From contig JACTAT010000033.1 in the NCBI GenBank assembly GCA_014526335.1, forward strand, positions 425,410-489,409: a stretch of DNA of 64,000 nt, in the 5' to 3' direction. The first letter of the stretch is position 1, and each line of letters opens with the position of its first letter. The notes under the pieces are model-generated. The model saw nothing but the letters and a program-made list of their open reading frames with translations. It was not told the DNA's origin and did no database searches. This DNA comes from Chrysaora quinquecirrha (taxonomy: Eukaryota > Cnidaria > Scyphozoa > Semaeostomeae > Pelagiidae). This document shows positions 52,001 through 62,000 of the stretch, one piece after another. A program made the position numbers and the translations under genes.

Positions 52001-54373
52001 AGAATAGCCTCTAAGGGGTAAATAATGTAATTTTATATCACTTTAGGTCGAATTAGGAAGAAAAACTACCCAAAAAATTCGCCAAAAAGGCAAGTCTATA
52101 GCCTTGCCAAATGGCCGAAAATTAGCCAAAAACAGGGGTTTTGAAAACACCCTTTTTCTCCAGAAATACTTAGAAATACCTACCAGAACCCCAAAGAATA
52201 GCCTCTAGGGGGTAAATAATGTAATTTAATATTTTTATATCTAAATTCAGGAAGGTCGAAAAAAACTACCCAAAAAATTCGCCAAAAAAAGGTAAGTTCG
52301 GGCAAGTCTATAGCCTTGCCAAATGGCCGAAAATTAGCCAAAAACAGGGGTTTTGAAAACACCCTTTTTCTCCAGAAATACTTAGAAATACCTACCAGAA
52401 CCCCAAAGAATAGCCTCTAGGGGGTAAATAATGTAATTTAATATTACTTTATGTCCTATTAGGAAGAAAAACTACCCAAAAAATTCGTCAAAAAGGCAAG
52501 TCTATAGCCTTGCCAAATGGCCGAAAATTAGCCAAAATACAGGGTTTTGAAAACACCCTTTTTCTCCAGAAATACTTAGAAATACCTACCAGAACCCCAT
52601 AGAATAGCCTCTAGGGGGTAAATAATGTAATTTAATATTACTTTATGTCCTATTAGGAAGAAAAAACTACCCAAAAAAATTCGTCAAAAAGGCAAGTCTA
52701 TAGCCTTGCCAAATGGCCAAAAATTAGCCAAAAACAGGGGTTTTGAAAACACCCTTTTTCTCCAGAAATACTTAGAAATACCTACCAGAACCCCATAGAA
52801 TAGCCTCTAGGGGTAAATAATGTAATTTTATATCTTTTTAGGTCGAATTAGGAAGAAAAACTACCCAAAAAAATTCGCCAAAAAGGCAAGTCTATAGCCT
52901 TGCCAAATGGCCGAAAATTAGCCAAAAACAGGGGTTTTGAAAACACCCTTTTTCTCCAGAAATACTTAGAAATACCTACCAGAACCCCATAGAATAGCCT
53001 CTAGGGGTAAATAATGTAATTTAATATCACTTTAGGTCGTATTAGGAAGAAAAACTACCCAAAAAATTCGCCAAAAAGGCAAGTCTATAGCCTTGCCAAA
53101 TGGCCGAAAATTAGCCAAAAACAGGGGTTTTGAAAACACCCTTTTTCTCCAGAAATACTTAGAAATACCTACCAGAACCCCTTAGAATAGCCTCTAAGGG
53201 GTAAATAATGTAATTTTATATCACTTTAGGTCGAATTAGGAAGAAAAACTACCCAAAAAATTCGCCAAAAGGCAAGTCTATAGCCTTGCCAAATGGCCGA
53301 AAATTAGCCAAAACAGGGGTTTTGAAAACACCCTTTTTCTCCAGAAATACTTAGAAATACCTACCAGAACCCCATAGAATAGCCTCTAAGGGGTAAATAA
53401 TGTAATTTTAATATCACTTTATGTCCTATTAGGAAGAAAAATTTACCCAAAAAATTCGCAAAAAGGCAAGTCTATAGCCTTGCCAAATGGCCGAAAATTA
53501 GCCAAAAACAGGGTTTTGAAAACACCCTTTTTCTCCAGAAATACTTAGAAATACCTACCAGAACCCCATAGAATAGCCTTCTAGTGGGTAAATAATAAAT
53601 TTTAATATTACTTTATGTCCTATTAGGAAGAAAAACTACCCAAAAAATTCGTCCAAGTCTATAGCCTTGCCAAATGGCCGAAAATTAGCCAAAAACAGGG
53701 GTTTTGAAAACACCCTTTTTCTCCAGAAATACTTAGAAATACCTACCAGAACCCCTTAGAATAGCCTCTAGGGGTAAATAATGTAATTTTATATCACTTT
53801 AGGTCGTATTAGGAAGAAAAACTACCCAAAAAAATTCGCCAAAAAGGCAAGTCTATAGCCTTGCCAAATGGCCGAAAATTAGCCAAAATAAGGGTTTTGA
53901 AAACACCCTTTTTCTCCAGAAATACTTAGAAATACCTACCAGAACCCCATAGAATAGCCTCTAGGGGGTAAATAATGTAATTTTATATCACTTTAGGTCG
54001 AATTAGGAAGAAAAATTTACCCAAAAAAATTCGCAAAAAGGCAAGTCTATAGCCTTGCCAAATGGCCGAAAATTAGCCAAAATCAGGGGTTTTGAAAACA
54101 CCTTTTTTCTCCAGAAATACTTAGAAATACCTACCAGAACCCCATAGAATAGCCTCTAGGGGGTAAATAATGTAATTTTCTATCACTTTAGGTCGAATTA
54201 GGAAGAAAAATTATCCCAAAAAATTCGCCAAAAAGGCAAGTCTATAGCCTTGCCAAATGGCCGAAAATTAGCCAAAATAAGGGGTTTTGAAAACACCTTT
54301 TTCTCCAGAAATACTTAGAAATACCAACCAGAAGCCCTTAGAATAGCCTCTAAGGGGTAATTAATGTAATTTT
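43035..54373 (+). repeat. Satellite array I, ~197-bp monomer, about 57 units
   Basis: Head-to-tail A-rich monomers in one orientation. Reference point gttttgaaaacacc falls at 43529, 43725, 43924, 44121, 44318, 44515 and 44711, a spacing of 196-199 bp. Conserved blocks per unit: aggtcgaattaggaagaaaa, ctacccaaaaaaattcg, ggcaagtctatagccttgcc, aaatggccgaaaattagcc, ctccagaaatacttagaaat, acctaccagaacccc and ggggtaaataatgtaattt. The first two or three units are strongly diverged, then units are highly similar. Local scrambling occurs near 47140-47350, 48030-48200 and 52230-52310. ORFs inside are by-products. Confidence 0.97.
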
Positions 54374-54432
54374 ATCACATATCCTTCCTGATGAGATCAC
54401 ATGAGAAACGCGCACGCGCCTGGCAGGCCATT
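54374..54432 (+). repeat. Left terminal inverted repeat
   Basis: 59 bp starting atcacatatccttcctgatg. Its first 33 bp are perfectly inverted at 58616-58648; the full 59 bp are inverted with four mismatches at 58899-58957. Confidence 0.93.
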
Positions 54433-54743
54433 ATGTGCTGCGTTTTTTGACGAGTAGGTCATGATGGCGGGCCTTCAAGGGAATTTAATCTATGAATATC
54501 TTTTGCATCGTTGCAAATTGATGGTTTTTTATTCCAAAGCTGAAAGATAAGTTGTTTATTGCTTTTAAACAGCAAGTATCGTTTTTGTTTGTTTTCTGCA
54601 GTTTATTTTCTGTTGATTTATGTTTCCTGGCCCAAGAATGGGCCTAGGATAGCTTCACGTGGAGAAAACATAGTTGCTTTTTCTTTTCCAATTTGTTTTT
54701 TCAGAAAATTGGTGAAGTCGAAGCTGTATCAACTTTGGTGATG

Positions 54744-54870
54744 ATAAAGACAAAGATATCACTAGGGATGACACTAATAATTTGTGGTGTTCATCTTCCT
54801 CCCAAAGCCATGTTGTTGATGATGGTAGTGATCAAGAGGCAACTACTAATGATACTTGGTAGTATTCATC
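54744..54870 (+). pseudogene. Possible decayed acidic coding segment inside the island
   Basis: One frame reads DDKDKDITRDDTNNLWCSSS, then SQSHVVDDGSDQEATTNDTW before a stop, followed in frame by YSSLSQ. The Asp/Ser-rich composition with few stops suggests a former exon of a mobile-element or captured protein. Low confidence: no family match. Confidence 0.25.
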
Positions 54871-55457
54871 GCTCTCCCAACTTCTTGGTTGTGGAGGAAG
54901 GTAGTTGGCCTTCAGAGTAGCCGAAATGGCCTTGTATTACTCTGCTTTGGACCAGTGATTTAGTCACGTGTCCACTGGATTGGCTTGGAGCCAACGATAG
55001 CTTTCCTATGGAGAAAGTGAATATCGTATTTGATGCAACCTGCTAGTGACGTTTCATCTGGAGATGCGAAATGCTTTAAGATCCAGCAATAATTTGTTAT
55101 AGACAAATTGAATATTGCCTGTCCTTGGAATTTGCGAGTCAGATGTCCTCTGAAGACAATGAAACATTGGAGCCAATGAAAGCTTTCCAAGGTACGTTGC
55201 ATTGTTTACAAGCCAGAGAGAAGATGTCTCATTCAGGCTGCCATTATGAATTATCTTATGGTACCTGTGTAAACAGGTTATGCCTGGTTTGTTCCCATAT
55301 CATTTTACATGATGATGGGTGGCCTTACAACAAACAAGTAATGACTTGTACAGGTAAGAATCACCTTTCTTCAGGACCTGCTTGGCAGATGTCCCCTGTT
55401 TTCTCATCATGTTATTTGATGATGAATAGCCTAATAATGAATGAAGAAAGTCATCAG

Positions 55458-55606
55458 GCTAAAGTGCCTCATAAGCCCTAACGGCTAAATGGATTTTTAG
55501 AGAGTTTATTGAATTTTATCTCTCAGACAATCAGCTAAAGTGCCTCATAAGCCCTAACGGCTTAATGGATTTTTAGAGAGTTTATTGAATTTTATCTCTC
55601 AGACAA
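55458..55606. repeat. 73-bp tandem duplication in the island
   Basis: Copies 55458-55530 and 55534-55606 (gctaaagtgcctcataagcc...) differ at about one position, so the duplication is recent. Confidence 0.95.
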
Positions 55607-55759
55607 CCTCTGTTTGTTTTTTCAAAATGAGGTTTTGTGAATGGCATGGGCTTTGTTGTAAAAGTTAGAACATACCCTGCCATAGTCCTGGAATTTAAGG
55701 AACAATTGGAAAGAGTCTCAAGTGGACATGTATCAAGAAAAGAAAGTTTTTTCTGGAAA

Positions 55760-55905
55760 TCCTTCCCAATCAGAAGTCAATTTTGATTACAAAGGCAGCA
55801 GCAGACAAGTTCAGTTGGCCTAATGTAAATGATATCAACATTCCGGAGTTCAAGAAAAGAAACTTATGCATGTTGGCCAGTCGAGCTGAAAAAGCCAGCA
55901 TATGA
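55760..55905 (+). pseudogene. Possible decayed coding segment inside the island
   Basis: One frame reads EILPNQKSILITKAAADKFS then WPNVNDINIPEFKKRNLCML and ASRAEKAS before a stop. Composition looks protein-like, and a neighbouring frame also stays open across the junction, which suggests a frameshift. No family recognised. Confidence 0.25.
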
Positions 55906-56190
55906 AAACCTAACAGCCTAGCAAGGACAACATGGAATCATGTTTTGCGCTCACGGTTTCACTTAGTTGCGTGTCAATGTAGCGCCATTTGTTAGTCCTA
56001 TGCAAGAAAGAAATACAACACTATTGATTGTCTTTCAAGTCTTCAATTGACAAATTATTTTTGCAGAATTCTGCTTTATACAATCTAAGAAGAGAAGAAT
56101 TTTGGATATGCAACATGCATGCATATTCCTTGTTTAAAGTAATGTGAGCATTGGGGCTTTTCTCTTCGAAACAGAATGAGAAGCTAGACA

Positions 56191-56287
56191 CAGGTTTGCT
56201 TTTTCAATATTTTTTGAGAAAGCTTGTACTTACTTGCATATGCAGGTTTGCTTTTTCAATATCTTTTGAGAAAGCTTATATTTACTT
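56191..56287. repeat. 45-bp direct repeat in the island
   Basis: caggtttgctttttcaatat... at 56191-56235 and 56243-56287, with about four differences. Confidence 0.93.
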
Positions 56288-57680
56288 CAGGCAAATGCAT
56301 TGAAGAACAAATGATCCTGTATTGAGGATCGTGGAATCAGAGTTGATCATCTCTGTCATAATGTTGATATGAGATAACATTGTGATATCACAATTAACAA
56401 CTATAACTGACAAGATCTAATAGACCCATGTTTATGATTCCAATGATTCCTGATATTCAAATCTTACAGTGGTTCAGATTTTATATATACATTGAACAGT
56501 TATTCAATAGACTTAAAAGCCATGCATCTTATGCATTAGGCTCTGTGCAAATTCACTGGGATGGTGTTAAAACTATTTTTCTCTTGTATGGGAAAATATG
56601 TAGATTTATTTGCTTGTGAGCTTGTCTGAAAGTCACATTAGCAAATGCTCTATCTTATTAAAGTCTGCAGTTCTTCCCCTTTTTTATAGCAGAGCATTTT
56701 TTCAGTCCAGTATTATATGGATGATTTTTTCTTGCAGTGTTTTTGTAGTATGGGTACATACAACTTACTTGCAAGACAGAAACAGTTTTCATGATGTTTC
56801 AAACTTTGTTGGGGTGCTCCCTTGTATGGGACACTTTAGAGCTCTTGGTTCTCCAGAGCTCATGTTTTCATTTAATCACCTGAAACTCGAAATGGAATAT
56901 TGTTCGTTTTCATATTGAAATTGAAAGTCAAAGGGAACATCTTTTCAGATGTGTTTGTTTTTAATGATTCTAGTTCTTTTTATAGCTCAGCTATTGCATG
57001 AATCATTATCAAAATTTGAAGATGTTTGGATCAAACATAGAATATGGTTTGTTTTGTACAAATTTTAATTGCACCTAGAATATTAGGTTTGATGGCAGAT
57101 GATTCAAATGGAACATGTTGTTTAATCATCTCATAACTCGTGCACATTTTGTGAAACATGCTCAAGCCTAACATTTGGCTTTCTACTACTTCTGCTATTC
57201 CAAGAAGAAGAAGGAATACACTGGAATACCATACCTTCGGAGTATGAATTTGATGATCAAATAGAGTAGCTAACATAAGCTATGTCAACATAGTCTTAAT
57301 GAAAAAGTGTCATTAAGACTTCACAAATATTATTGATTTGTGTATTCATTAGATTGTAGCTAGCTTTTAAGCAATATGCATTGCTTGCTGTTCTTTCAGA
57401 TGTTCAGGAACCCAAGCTAATTAGCTAGCTTTCCATGTTTTTTACTCTCCTCAGTAGTAATTTACATGACGTTGTAGGAGTTTGACACGATGAAATAAAT
57501 CTTTCTTCAGGACTTTCCTTCTATTATCATGCCTTTAGAAAGGAAAGGAAGTTTTAAGCTACAAGGAGACTTAAGAGTTGAAAGCAGTTCTGCTGTTTCA
57601 CCAACAAGGATGCTCATCCTTCTTCGAAAATCTAATTGTATTGTTTGTGTAATCAAATACTCTTTCCTTGAGTTTTTAAA

Positions 57681-57804
57681 GGAGTTCCAGACTCAACCTT
57701 TGTGGTTAAACCTGTGCTTTTGGAGAATGAGATCACAAATAGCAATGGAGAATCTGCAGAGGAGAGTGGCAATCTTGTTGCCATTATAACTGCCTTTCAT
57801 CAAG
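57681..57804 (+). pseudogene. Possible captured exon inside the island
   Basis: Between an acceptor-like tgagtttttaaag and a donor-like caag|gtattc, one frame reads GVPDSTFVVKPVLLENEITN then SNGESAEESGNLVAIITAFHQ. The balanced amino-acid composition and splice-like borders resemble a real exon, but I cannot name the protein and see no matching neighbouring exons. Confidence 0.3.
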
Positions 57805-58650
57805 GTATTCCTGTTCATCACTTTGTTGTTTTGAGTACAGCAAGTAGCTAGATATTAGCATGAGGCTCTATATCATTTATATAGCCTTTTATCTGCGTAT
57901 TAGTCAGATGCAGCTCGGAGATTATTCTCCTGTTCCAATGTCCTGCAGTTTGGTACTTAATATTTTACAACATTGGAGTTACAGTGCGCAAGACAACGTA
58001 TGCTTTTTAGGATGCTATCCTTGTATTAGTTGCTGCACATTGATGTTTGTCAATTTTCTATTGTAAGACTCACAACATCATGGAAGAGAGTCTGTCTGGC
58101 TAACATTCATCTGGGTACACTTTGCGTTTACAGCATCTGTCTGATGCTAGAGGCATGCAACATTTCTTGCATGTATTTTCCCCTATATGTCGGTAGTGCT
58201 TTAGTTCAATTGCAACTCAGTTATTCTACGGTTTACACTTAGTTGCTTATTTGTTAATTTTCAAAGTCGCGGACTTTTTGACCGCAGTACGAAGGCTAAG
58301 GCCTGTTCTATCACAAAATGTTGGGATATTGAGGATCTCCTAACATCAGCTTCTGTTTTTTACAGGAACATACGTATTTTACTTTATCAGTAAGATACCT
58401 TTTCTGCATTTTTACATGCACAACGTGTTTATTAATTGCACATCCATTGACCTTATCATTGAGGTAACCATGTCTTACAGTGTAATTCTCACAGTACAGC
58501 TGTGATTTTGAAATAGTTAGATGACAACTATTTATTCTGTGTTGATTGGACACATTGTTGCATTTTCAGGGCACTCCGTTATTTTCTGATGTGTTCCTGT
58601 CTCAATGCTTTGAAGTCTCATGTGATCTCATCAGGAAGGATATGTGATAA

Positions 58651-59007
58651 AATTCCTAAATTAAATAATAACTTTATGTTTGCAATTTAATTGCAATTTT
58701 ATCACATATCCGAACTGATGAGATTACATGCCCACCAATAAGACTTAGTTTCTTCGTTATACCCACCCTTGGTGTATCAGTCTTTGACCATTTCATGGGA
58801 AAGATACTGGTTCATTGCTCAGATACGGTTGTTTCAACGTATGCGGAGTTGTACTTGAGCATGACTTGTCTTTATTGAGACAGTCACACATGTTCAAGAA
58901 TGGCCTGCCAGGCGCGTGCGCGTTTCTCATGTAATCTCATCAGTTCGGATATGTGATAAAATTGCAATTAAATTGCAAACATAAAGTTATTATTTAATTT
59001 AGGAATT
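58651..59007. repeat. Nested palindrome with 80-bp perfect arms
   Basis: 58651-58730 and 58928-59007 are perfect 80-bp inverted repeats around a 197-bp spacer. The arms combine a 50-bp AT-rich outer part (aattcctaaattaaataata...) and the 30-bp element end (atcacatatccgaactgatg...). It lies at the right junction with the satellite. It could be a second, smaller element (58701-58957), a fold-back, or an assembly inversion. Confidence 0.92.
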
Positions 59008-59008
59008 T

Positions 59009-62000
59009 CCTTGCCAAATGGCCGAAAATTAGCCAAAAACATGTGTTTTGAAAACACCCTCTTTTCTCCAGAAATACTTAAATATACCTACCAGAACCCC
59101 TCAGAATAACCTCTAGGGGTAAATAATGTAATTTAATATTACTTTACGTCGTATAAGGAAGAAAAAACTACCCAAAGAAATTCGCCAAAAAGGCAAGTCT
59201 ATAGCCCTGCCAAATGGCCGAAAATTAGCCAAAAGTAGGCGTTTTGAAAACACCTTCTTTTCTCCAGAAATACTTAGAAATACCTACCAGAACCCCATAG
59301 AATAGGCTCTAGGGGGTAAATAATGTAATTTAATATTACTTTACGTCGTATTAAGAAGAAAAATTACAAGTCTATAGCCTTGCCAAAAAAATTCGCAAAA
59401 AAGGTAAGTCTATAGCCTTGCCAAATGGCCACTAAAAATATCGCCAAAATCTATAGCCCAAAAAAATTAGCAAAATCAGGGTTTTTGAAAACACCTTTTT
59501 CTCCAGAAATACTTAGAAATACCTACCAGAATACCCATAGAATAGCCTCTAGGGGGTAAATAATGTAATTTTATATCAAATTAGGTCGAATTAGGAAGAA
59601 AAACTACCCAAAAAATTCGCCAAAAGGCAAGTCTATAGCCTTGCCAAATGGCCGAAAATTAGCCAAAAACAGGGGTTTTGAAAACACCTTTTTTCTCCAG
59701 AAATACTTAGAAATACCTACCAGAACCCCATAGAATAGCCTCTAGGGGTAAATAATGTAATTTAATATTACTTTACGTCGTATTAGGAAGAAAAACTACC
59801 CAAAAAATTCGCCAAAAAGGCAAGTCTATAGCCTTGCCAAATGGCCAAAATTAGCCCAAATCAAGGGTTTTGAAAACACCCTTTTATCTCAAGAAATACT
59901 TAGAAATACTTACCAGAATCCCATAAAATAGCTTTTACGGCGTAAGTAATAAATTTTAATATTACTTTATGTCCTATTAGGAAGAAAAAACTACCCAAAA
60001 AACTTCGTGAAAAAGGCAAGTCTACAGCCTTCCTGAAATTTTTAGCAAAAATGTGTTTTGAAAACACCCTTTTATCTCAAGAAATACTTAGAAGTACCTA
60101 CCAGAACACCTTAGAATTGCCTCTAAGTCTATAGCCTTGCAAGTCTAAATGGCCGAAAATTAGCCAAAAACAAGGGTTTTGAAAACACCCTTTTGAAATA
60201 CTTAGAAATACCTACCAGAATCCCATAGAATAGTTTTTAGGGGGTAAATGATAAATTTTAATATTACTTTATGTCCTATTAGGAAGAAAAAACTACCCAA
60301 AAAAAATCGTCCAAAAGGCAAGTCTATAGCCTTGCCGAATGGCCGAAAATTAGCCAAAAACAGGGGTTTTGAAAACACCTTCTTTTCTCCAGAAATACTT
60401 AGAAATACCTACCAGAACCCCATAGAATAGTCTCTAGGGGGTAAATAATGTAATTTAATATTACTTTACGTCCTATTAGGAAGAAAAACTACCCAAAAAA
60501 ATTCGCCAAAAAGGCAAGTCTATAGCCTTGCCAAATGGTCGAAAATTAGCCAAAAACAGGGGTTTTGAAAACACCCTCTTTTTTCCAGAAATACTTAGAA
60601 ATACCTACCAGAACCCCACAGAATAGGCTTTATGGGGTAAATAATGTAATTCAATATTACTTTATGTCCTATTAGGAAGAAAAAACTACCCAAAAAAATT
60701 CGTGAAAAAGGCAAGTCTATAGCCTTGCCGAATGGCCGAAAATTAGCCAAAAACAGGGGTTTTGAAAACACCTTCTTTTCTCCAGAAATACTTAGAAATA
60801 CCTACCAGAATCCCATAGAATAGCCTTCTAGTGGGTAAATAATAAATTTTAATATTACTTTATGTCCTATTAGGAAGAAAAACTACCCAAAAAATTCGCC
60901 AAAAAGGCAAGTCTATAGCCTTGCCAAATGGCCGAAAATTAGCCAAAACAGGGGTTTTGAAAACACCCTCTTTTCTCCAGAAATACTTAGAAATACCTAC
61001 CAGAATCCCATAGAATAGCTTTTAGGGGGTAAATAATAAATTTTAATATTACTTTATGTCCTATTAGGAAGAAAAAACTACCCAAAAAAAATCGCCCAAA
61101 AGGCAAGTCTATAGCCTTGCCAAATGGTCAAAAATAAGCAAAAAACAGGGGTTTTCAAAACACCTTCTTTTCTCCAGAAATACTTAGAAATACCTACCAG
61201 AACCCCATAGAATAGCCTCTAAGGGGTAAATAATGTAATTTAATATTACTTTACGTCCTATTAGGAAGAAAAAACTACCCAAAAAAATTCGTGAAAAAGG
61301 CAGGTCTATAGCCTTGCCGAATGGCCGAAAATTAGCCAAAAACAGGGGCTTTGAAAACACCTTCCTTTCTCCAGAAATACTTAGAAATACCTACCAGAAC
61401 CCCATAGAATAGCCTCTAGGGGGTAAATAATGTAATTTAATATTACTTTACGTCCTATTAGGAAGAAAAAACTACCCAAAAAAATTCGTGAAAAAGGCAA
61501 GTCTATAGCCTTGCCAAATGGCCGAAAATTAGCCAAAAACAGGGTTTTGAAAACACCCTTTTTTCTCCAGAAATACTTAGAAATACCTACCAGAATCCCA
61601 TAGAATAGCCTCTAGGGGGTAAATAATAAATTTTGATATCACTTTATGTTCTATTAGGAAGAAAAACTACCCAAAAAATTCGTGAAAAAGGCAAGTCTAT
61701 AGCCTTGCCAAATGGCCGAAAATTAGCAAAAACAGGTGAATTGAAAACACCCTTTTTCTCCAGAAATACTTAGAAATACCTACCAGAACACCTTAGAATT
61801 GCCTTTAAGGGGTAAATAATGTAATTTAATATCATTTTAGGTCGAATTGGGAAGAAAACACTGCACTAAAAAAATCGCCAAAAAGGCAGGTCTAATGCCT
61901 TGCCGAATGGCCGAAAATTAGCCAAAAACAGGGGCTTTGAAAACACCTTCCTTTCTCCAGAAATACTTAGAAATACCTACCAGAACCCCATAGAATAGCC

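Larger units (their letters stand above)
54374..58957. mobile_element. TIR-bounded island interrupting the satellite
   Basis: Termini 54374-54432 and 58899-58957 are 59-bp inverted repeats with four mismatches (atcacatatcc...ggcctgccaggcgcgtgcgcg type). The 4.6 kb interior is not satellite. No transposase, RT or other domain is recognised. It contains two short direct duplications (55458-55606, 56191-56287) and a few stretches that look like decayed exons (see 54744-54870, 55760-55905, 57681-57804). The element also holds an inner right end (58616-58648) and an inner left end (58701-58730). Class unknown; a non-autonomous or composite DNA transposon is the leading guess. Confidence 0.75.

Noticed and set aside
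55125..55481. 118-codon ORF in the island as a gene
   Set aside because: No recognisable domain, contains donor-like GTAC/GTAAG sites in its middle, and its end runs into a tandem duplication; kept only as part of the island.
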